NCBI GenBank assembly: GCA_023407175.1
Contig: JAEYMU010000015.1
Location: 1-11,142, forward strand
Length of the DNA stretch: 11,142 nucleotides
From: Bacillota bacterium
GTDB taxonomy: Bacteria; Bacillota_A; Clostridia; Lachnospirales; Lachnospiraceae
Direction of reading: 5' to 3'
Each line of letters opens with the position of its first letter. Within the stretch, counting starts at the first letter, position 1. The notes beneath the pieces were generated by a model. The model had not been told where the DNA came from. It worked only from the letters and a program-made list of their open reading frames with translations, and made no database searches. Below are positions 7,721 through 11,142 of this stretch, piece after piece. Position numbers and translations under genes: made by a program.

Positions 7721-8275
7721 ATGGTTATTAATATGAGTATTGTCAGTTATAAAGATAAGGAATCTTTGGAAGGGGAAGCGCTTGCCATATATGATAAGGC
7801 TATGGCTAAATCAGGCAGAGTAACGAATATGGTCAGGACATTATTGCATTCGGTTCCGGCTTTTCAAGCGCTGGAATTTTATCCGGTTAGAGATGAGCTT
7901 TTGAAAAAAATAGGAAGCAGAGCTGTTTATTTTTATTGCTATGCGATTTCCTCTGAAAATGAGTGTTTAATATGCACGACCTATCATGCTAAATTATTAG
8001 AAGAATTTAATTTAAAACCGGAGGAATTTTCCTTTACTGAAATTGAAAAAGTTCTGATTGATTATGGCAGAGCCTTAGTTAAGTGCCCTAATCATATTGA
8101 GCAAGAAATTTATGACAGATTGGGAGAACTGTTTACTGAGGAAGAAATAGTGTTGATTACGGCAGTAGGCTGCAAAATGATTGCTTCTAATTTATTTAAC
8201 TCGGCTATGAAAGTAGATTTGGACGAGTACTTATATCAAGTGAAATTTGATAAGAACATTCTCGGGAAACGTTGA
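7721..8275 (+). CDS. AhpD/carboxymuconolactone decarboxylase-like protein with CxxC...H site
   Basis: This small all-helical cytoplasmic protein of 184 aa matches the AhpD-like/CMD fold. The hallmark is ECLICTTYH (81-89): E81, C82, C85 and H89 in the E-C-x-x-C-x-x-x-H arrangement of the AhpD redox centre. The N-terminal third (from MSIVSYKDKESLEG) resembles the leading half seen in longer CMD-type proteins, and the C-terminal helices FTEEEIVLITAVGCKMIASNLFNSAM resemble the helix following the active site in the family. Possible starts are ATG 7721 and ATG 7733, neither with ideal ribosome binding spacing (GAGAAAGG at 7712-7719). It begins 30 nt after the second ATPase gene and is the last operon gene. 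It may be a thiol peroxidase/reductase or decarboxylase-type helper; its specific role is unknown. Confidence 0.75.
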   Translation: MVINMSIVSYKDKESLEGEALAIYDKAMAKSGRVTNMVRTLLHSVPAFQALEFYPVRDELLKKIGSRAVYFYCYAISSENECLICTTYHAKLLEEFNLKPEEFSFTEIEKVLIDYGRALVKCPNHIEQEIYDRLGELFTEEEIVLITAVGCKMIASNLFNSAMKVDLDEYLYQVKFDKNILGKR

Positions 8276-8303
8276 TTTCATCAACCAGAATCCTTGAAAT
8301 CCT

Positions 8304-8342
8304 AAAGAATCACAGCACGGTATATGCTGTGATTCTTTTTTA
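8304..8342 (+). terminator. Strong rho-independent terminator of the transporter operon
   Basis: AGAATCACAGCA (8306-8317) pairs perfectly with TGCTGTGATTCT (8325-8336). Two more A-T pairs extend the base, the loop is 7 nt, and an uninterrupted T-run follows (8336-8341). It lies 30 nt after the stop codon of the last operon gene and marks the operon end. The IS200 element was inserted just downstream of it. Confidence 0.9.
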
Positions 8343-8391
8343 TTATGGCTTTAGCCTGGCTGAGTGCGCAAAGCGTGCGAAGTCAAAAAAC

Positions 8392-8408
8392 CACCCGCTA
8401 TGCGGGTG
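8392..8408 (+). repeat. IS200 left-end subterminal hairpin
   Basis: A perfect 7-bp stem with a TAT loop (CACCCGC/GCGGGTG). In this family TnpA recognises such a hairpin in single-stranded DNA. Its stem sequence closely matches the right-end hairpin at 9067-9087. Confidence 0.75.
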
Positions 8409-8428
8409 CGCATCGATTGTTATACAAA

Positions 8429-8489
8429 AAAATCACCTTTCCGTTAGAATAGAAGTGTTCAAGCTACTATACCAACGAAAGGTGATTTT
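8429..8489 (+). promoter_or_regulatory. tnpA leader stem that sequesters the ribosome binding site
   Basis: Positions 8429-8441 (AAAATCACCTTTC) pair perfectly with 8477-8489 (GAAAGGTGATTTT), 13 bp around a 35-nt loop. The 3' arm contains the tnpA ribosome binding site AAAGGTGA and ends one base before the ATG. Folding would block translation of tnpA. The same strategy is established for IS200 of enterobacteria, where a leader stem-loop represses transposase synthesis. Confidence 0.75.
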
Positions 8490-8490
8490 A

Positions 8491-8946
8491 ATGGCCAATA
8501 AGGCAAATAGTTTATCCCATACTAAATGGATGTGCAAATACCACATAGTATTCACCCCAAAGTATAGACGAAAAGTAATTTATAATCAATACAAAGAGGA
8601 TATGCGAGATATATTGAAACAGCTGTGTGCGTATAAAGGAGTAGAAATTATAGAGGGGCACTTAATGTCAGATCACATTCATATGTTAGTGAGTATACCA
8701 CCAAAGTATAGTGTTTCAAGCTTCATGGGATATTTAAAGGGAAAGAGTTCGCTGCTGATGTTTGATAAACATGCAAACCTAAAATATCTTTATGGAAACA
8801 GACACTTTTGGGCAGAAGGATATTATGTATCGACAGTCGGTTTAAACGAAGCAACAATAAAAAAATATATTCAGGAGCAAGAAAGTCATGATATAGCCAT
8901 GGATAAACTGAGTGTCAAAGAATATAAAGACCCCTTTAAGGGGTAG
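8491..8946 (+). CDS. tnpA: IS200/IS605 family Y1 transposase TnpA
   Basis: This is a 151-aa single-domain HUH transposase that cuts and joins single-stranded DNA at the IS ends as a dimer. The metal-binding HUH motif is DHIHMLV (H62, H64) and the catalytic tyrosine is Y126 in IKKYIQEQ, with Q130 as the usual helper. The conserved start WMCKYHIVFTPKYRRK and the RHFWAEGYYVSTVG segment are also intact, so it is probably active. ATG 8491 is chosen because AAAGGTGA precedes it at proper spacing. The frame stays open back to 8272 but that extension has no family similarity and spans the operon terminator and the IS left end. Length matches the family (about 130-155 aa). Translation is likely restrained by the leader stem at 8429-8489. 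Confidence 0.93.
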   Translation: MANKANSLSHTKWMCKYHIVFTPKYRRKVIYNQYKEDMRDILKQLCAYKGVEIIEGHLMSDHIHMLVSIPPKYSVSSFMGYLKGKSSLLMFDKHANLKYLYGNRHFWAEGYYVSTVGLNEATIKKYIQEQESHDIAMDKLSVKEYKDPFKG

Positions 8947-9087
8947 CTGGTATTAACAACACCCTTTTAAGGGTTGCAACGAGTCAAAGGCTATAGGGCT
9001 TGAACAAAGTGAAAGCCAGCGTCTTTAGGCGCTGGCCGGTAACAGACCCTTATAGGGTCAGAGCAAACCACCCGTTGGACGGGTGGT
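8930..9087 (+). repeat. Chain of five stem-loops at the right end of the IS200 copy
   Basis: Five consecutive hairpins fill the sequence after tnpA. They are ACCCC/GGGGT (8930-8944, overlapping the stop codon), ACCCT/AGGGT (8961-8974), GCCAGCGTC/GGCGCTGGC (9015-9036), GACCCT/AGGGTC (9045-9059) and the end hairpin ACCACCCGT/ACGGGTGGT (9067-9087). Only the last is needed as the TnpA recognition site in known relatives. The others may act as terminators or as a small structured RNA. The third to fifth are also present, base for base, in the second copy at the window end; the first two lie outside the part of that copy seen here. Confidence 0.65.
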
Positions 9088-9127
9088 CATGATTGTAGAA
9101 AATTTATGAAGAAAGGGAGAAGTTATA

Positions 9128-9958
9128 ATGATTAAGGCAGTAAGACCGTACCTAAAAAAACCAGTCCTCTTTGAAAAAAGTAAAGCGAAATTTTGGGACG
9201 ACCCATATATTTCGCAAAGCATGTTAAAAGCACACCTGGATCCCGATTTTGAATCCGCGACCCGCAGATTGAATTTTGTGGAACAATCTGCTCATTGGAT
9301 TTCTGCCATATTACCTCCATCATCCTATAAAGTACTTTTGGATTTAGGCTGTGGCCCCGGCATCTATACAGAGCTGTTTCACGCAAAAGGTTATCAGGTT
9401 ACCGGCTTCGATATTTCAGAAAACTCCATACGATACGCAAAGAAAATAGCCAGAGAAAAGGATTTCCACATCAGGTACTTAAACGGCGATTATATTCAAT
9501 CCCCAATTAAGGGCAGCTACGATTTAATAACAATGATTTATTGTGATTTGGGCGTTTTATCGCACACAGAACGCAAATCCCTGTTAAGTAAGATTTATAA
9601 TGCGTTATCGCCAACCGGATGTTTTCTATTTGATGTTTTTACTCCTTACGAATATGAAAATCAACCGGAATGTAAGATTTGGAATTATGAAGAAGGCGGT
9701 TTTTGGAGTCCGGCTCCTTATCTCCTGCTGCAACAGCTTTACCGTTACGACCATGACAATACATTTCTTCGCCAGTATATTGTTGTGACAGACAGCGAAA
9801 CAACCTGCTATAACAATTGGGAGCATACCTTTGAGATTGAAGAATTAAGAACAGAATTGCAGGAGGCAGGGTTCCGCGATTTACAGTTTTATGGAAATGT
9901 AGCCGGTGCAGAATATAAGCACGGCAATAAAACGATATGTGTCGCAGCAAAAAAATAG
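9128..9958 (+). CDS. Class I SAM-dependent methyltransferase
   Basis: This 276-aa soluble enzyme has a Rossmann-like methyltransferase core from about residue 65. Motif I is LDLGCGPG (71-78), followed by the acidic ribose-binding position in GFDIS (D95). LNGDY (118-122) lies near the adenine site, and YDLITMIYCDLGVLS (131-145) and the FLFDVF strand (167-172) complete the core. About 60 N-terminal residues (FWDDPYIS, then DPDFESATRRLNF) form a cap seen in small-molecule methyltransferases of Clostridia; the substrate is unknown. ATG 9128 is preceded by GGGAG (9115-9119). The gene starts 33 nt after the IS200 right end, so its original upstream region was probably displaced. It is read toward lgt and ends at the terminator 10039-10077. 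Confidence 0.85.
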   Translation: MIKAVRPYLKKPVLFEKSKAKFWDDPYISQSMLKAHLDPDFESATRRLNFVEQSAHWISAILPPSSYKVLLDLGCGPGIYTELFHAKGYQVTGFDISENSIRYAKKIAREKDFHIRYLNGDYIQSPIKGSYDLITMIYCDLGVLSHTERKSLLSKIYNALSPTGCFLFDVFTPYEYENQPECKIWNYEEGGFWSPAPYLLLQQLYRYDHDNTFLRQYIVVTDSETTCYNNWEHTFEIEELRTELQEAGFRDLQFYGNVAGAEYKHGNKTICVAAKK

Positions 9959-9993
9959 CCTGACCTGCTTCTTTACATGAACGATATGTAAAA

Positions 9994-10017
9994 TGGCGTA
10001 GCTTTTACGCTACGCCA
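9994..10017 (-). terminator. Perfect hairpin, likely terminator of the leftward lgt transcript
   Basis: TGGCGTAGC (9994-10002) pairs perfectly with GCTACGCCA (10009-10017) around a 6-nt loop. On the minus strand it is followed by TTTTAC, a short T-tract, and lies 66 nt past the lgt stop. On the plus strand there is no T-tract. A second AT-rich hairpin (TTTACAT/ATGTAAA, 9972-9992) lies right beside it. Confidence 0.5.
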
Positions 10018-10038
10018 CACATTCCAAACTGATTCAAT

Positions 10039-10077
10039 ACTGTTCTGCCAAAGACTGCCTTAGCGGAACAGTTTTTT
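10039..10077 (+). terminator. Rho-independent terminator of the methyltransferase gene
   Basis: ACTGTTCTGC (10039-10048) pairs with GCGGAACAGT (10063-10072), ten pairs including one G-U, around a 14-nt loop. Six Ts follow (10072-10077). It sits 80 nt after the methyltransferase stop and ends just before the lgt stop codon, separating the two converging genes. Confidence 0.75.
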
Positions 10078-10082
10078 AATAG

Positions 10083-10859
10083 TTAATTATCCTCTGTTTC
10101 TTTTTTCGGCTCTGCTCTCTTACCGGTCACCACAAATAGTATAATACCTGCCGTTACGGTAAATATAGAGATAAATTGTGAGGTGGACAACGTTCCGACC
10201 GTTCCTCGTATCAAATCACCTCTGTAATATTCCAAGATGAATCTGCCGATGCTGTACAATATAAGATATAAAGCGCCGACCTGCCCGTCAGCTTTTTTCC
10301 TCTTCGCAAACCATATCAGTATAAAGAAGTGAATGAAGTTGAGACCGCTGGACATCAGCTGTGTAGGCACGAGGCTCACACCGTTAGGCGCATATTTGGA
10401 TGTATGGAATACGATACCGAGAGGACTGCTCGTCTCATGCCCGTAGCAGCAGCCTGCCAGAAAGCACCCTACCCGCCCGAAGCCCTGCGCTAACGCTACC
10501 GAGGGAATCAGCAAGTCGAAATAAGCCAGAAATTTCAATTTCTTAATTTTGCAATAAAGCATCGCCGATAAAATTCCGCCGATAATCCCGCCATATACTA
10601 CCCAGCCGTTGGAAAAATCCAACAGAAGGCTCGGATCAGCGATAATATTCTTTATACTGGTCAGGAAAAACAGAAGCTTAGAGCCAAGAAATCCTCCCAG
10701 CACGCACCATATAACAAAATTAAATATGTGCTCAGGATCCAACCCTTTCTTTTTCGCCCTGTATTCTCCCACAAAGTATGCCGCCAGTATGCCGATAGCT
10801 ATCATTAGCCCATATCCATATACTGTAACTGGTCCTATAGAAAATAATTCATTTTTCAT
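10083..10859 (-). CDS. lgt: Prolipoprotein diacylglyceryl transferase-like membrane protein (Lgt)
   Basis: This 258-aa polytopic membrane enzyme has about seven transmembrane segments. It is predicted to transfer diacylglyceryl from phosphatidylglycerol to the lipobox Cys of prolipoproteins, such as the binding protein in this window. Lgt features are the N-terminal IGPVTVYGYGLMIAIG, the GRVGCFLAGCCYG signature (128-140), PTQL (165-168) and IGRFILEYYRGD (204-215) with the conserved Arg and Glu. The canonical HGG is YGG here (Y89), and the NFxNxE part of the signature is replaced by CFLAGCCYG, the form common in a Clostridia branch. An acidic/basic hydrophilic tail ends the protein. AGGAGA lies 12 nt before ATG 10859 on the minus strand. 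The gene has its own promoter at 10944-10972. Confidence 0.85.
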   Translation of the reverse strand: MKNELFSIGPVTVYGYGLMIAIGILAAYFVGEYRAKKKGLDPEHIFNFVIWCVLGGFLGSKLLFFLTSIKNIIADPSLLLDFSNGWVVYGGIIGGILSAMLYCKIKKLKFLAYFDLLIPSVALAQGFGRVGCFLAGCCYGHETSSPLGIVFHTSKYAPNGVSLVPTQLMSSGLNFIHFFILIWFAKRKKADGQVGALYLILYSIGRFILEYYRGDLIRGTVGTLSTSQFISIFTVTAGIILFVVTGKRAEPKKETEDN

Positions 10860-10943
10860 CCTTCTTAAACGTCTCCTATTCTGTCGTTATTGCCTTACCT
10901 CATAAGATTACCGCGACTTAAGAAAATATTCTTGCGTTTTCTT

Positions 10944-10972
10944 AGTGTAACACAGTTGAGGCAAGGTTTCAA
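10944..10972 (-). promoter_or_regulatory. Sigma-A promoter of lgt, extended -10 type
   Basis: On the minus strand TTGAAA (10972-10967) and TACACT (10949-10944) are separated by 17 bp, with TGT directly before the -10 box as an extended -10 element. Transcription would start near 10937, leaving a leader of about 80 nt before lgt. The start of that leader can form an AT-rich hairpin (AAGAAAA with TTTTCTT). The inverted IS copy ends 56 nt upstream of the -35 box. Confidence 0.65.
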
Positions 10973-11027
10973 CAGACTCTTCGGAGGCACTTGGGCTTCT
11001 GCCAAAAAAGCATCTGACCCTTTTTTT

Positions 11028-11142
11028 AATCATGACCACCCGTCCAACGGGTGGTTTGCTCTGACCCTATAAGGGTCTGTTACCGGCCAGCGCCTAAAGA
11101 CGCTGGCTTTCACTTTGTTCAAGCCCTATAGCCTTTGACTCG
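11028..11142 (-). mobile_element. Right end of a second, inverted copy of the same IS200 element (cut by window edge)
   Basis: These 115 bases are the exact reverse complement of 8980-9094, the right end of the complete copy, including three of its hairpins. Identity stops at 11027/9095, which marks the IS boundary. The element continues beyond the window to the right, so its tnpA would lie there on the minus strand, reading toward lgt. No coding part of it is visible here. Confidence 0.93.

Larger units (their letters stand above)
8385..9094 (+). mobile_element. Complete IS200-type (IS200/IS605 family) insertion sequence
   Basis: This is a TnpA-only element of about 0.7 kb. The right boundary is supported by comparison with the inverted second copy at 11028-11142: the two match exactly up to position 9094 and differ from 9095. 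The left boundary is estimated from the left-end hairpin, CACCCGC (8392-8398) with GCGGGTG (8402-8408). The right-end hairpin is ACCACCCGT (9067-9075) with ACGGGTGGT (9079-9087). Similar bases follow both hairpins (CATCGATTGT on the left, CATGATTGT on the right). There are no terminal inverted repeats of the DDE type and no visible target duplication, as expected for single-strand peel-and-paste transposition. No tnpB is present. Confidence 0.85.

Noticed and set aside
8272..8490. In-frame upstream extension of the tnpA reading frame
   Set aside because: It spans the operon terminator, the IS left-end hairpin and the leader stem, has no IS200 family sequence, and ATG 8491 has a proper ribosome binding site.
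8930..9087. CRISPR-like array suggested by repeated hairpins
   Set aside because: The hairpins differ in sequence and spacing, and no constant repeat with variable spacers exists.
10890..11072. 60-codon plus-strand frame across the lgt promoter and into the IS end
   Set aside because: It overlaps the lgt promoter and the inverted IS boundary, has no ribosome binding site and resembles no known protein.
8385..11142. Composite transposon carrying methyltransferase and lgt
   Set aside because: IS200-type elements move as single strands and the inverted tail-to-tail arrangement does not give the end pair needed to mobilise the interior; lgt is a usual chromosomal gene.

Overview
The window looks like a chromosomal stretch from a low-to-moderate GC Firmicute, most likely a gut-type Clostridium/Lachnospiraceae relative. 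The reasons are AT-rich intergenic DNA, GAGG/GGAGG-type ribosome binding sites, a Gram-positive style lipoprotein, and Clostridia-like Lgt, methyltransferase and IS200 genes. I cannot name a species from the sequence.

Positions 1-439 hold no convincing gene. They carry a cluster of stem-loops that look like terminators of genes lying to the left, plus an unusually long hairpin at 261-305. At 440-468 there is a textbook sigma-A promoter (TTGACA, 17 bp, TATAAT). Its -10 box runs into two interleaved 8-bp dyads (465-502), a likely operator.

Positions 524-8275 form one eight-gene operon on the + strand. In order it encodes an AstE/aspartoacylase-like M14 zinc hydrolase, a family-5 solute-binding lipoprotein, two DppB/DppC-type permeases, an ornithine cyclodeaminase/mu-crystallin family NAD(P) enzyme, two compact Opp/Nik-type ATPases and a small AhpD/carboxymuconolactone-decarboxylase-like protein with a CxxC...H site. 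A strong intrinsic terminator follows at 8304-8342. All parts of an oligopeptide/nickel-type ABC importer are present. The three enzymes embedded in it suggest that an imported amino-acid derivative (N-acyl amino acid, ectoine-like compound, opine or metallophore) is processed inside the cell. The substrate is unknown. This operon is the best candidate here for an undescribed pathway.

Positions ~8385-9094 are a complete IS200-type insertion sequence: a 151-aa Y1/HUH TnpA, a hairpin at each end, a 5' leader stem that buries the tnpA ribosome binding site, and a chain of stem-loops after the gene. The last 115 bases of the window (11028-11142) are the exact reverse complement of 8980-9094, so a second copy of the same IS enters from the right in inverted, tail-to-tail orientation.

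Between the two IS copies lie a SAM-dependent methyltransferase gene (9128-9958, +) and an lgt-like prolipoprotein diacylglyceryl transferase gene (10083-10859, -). They converge on a short region with terminator hairpins. The lgt gene has its own recognisable promoter. The methyltransferase gene begins only 33 bases after the IS end and has no clear promoter of its own.
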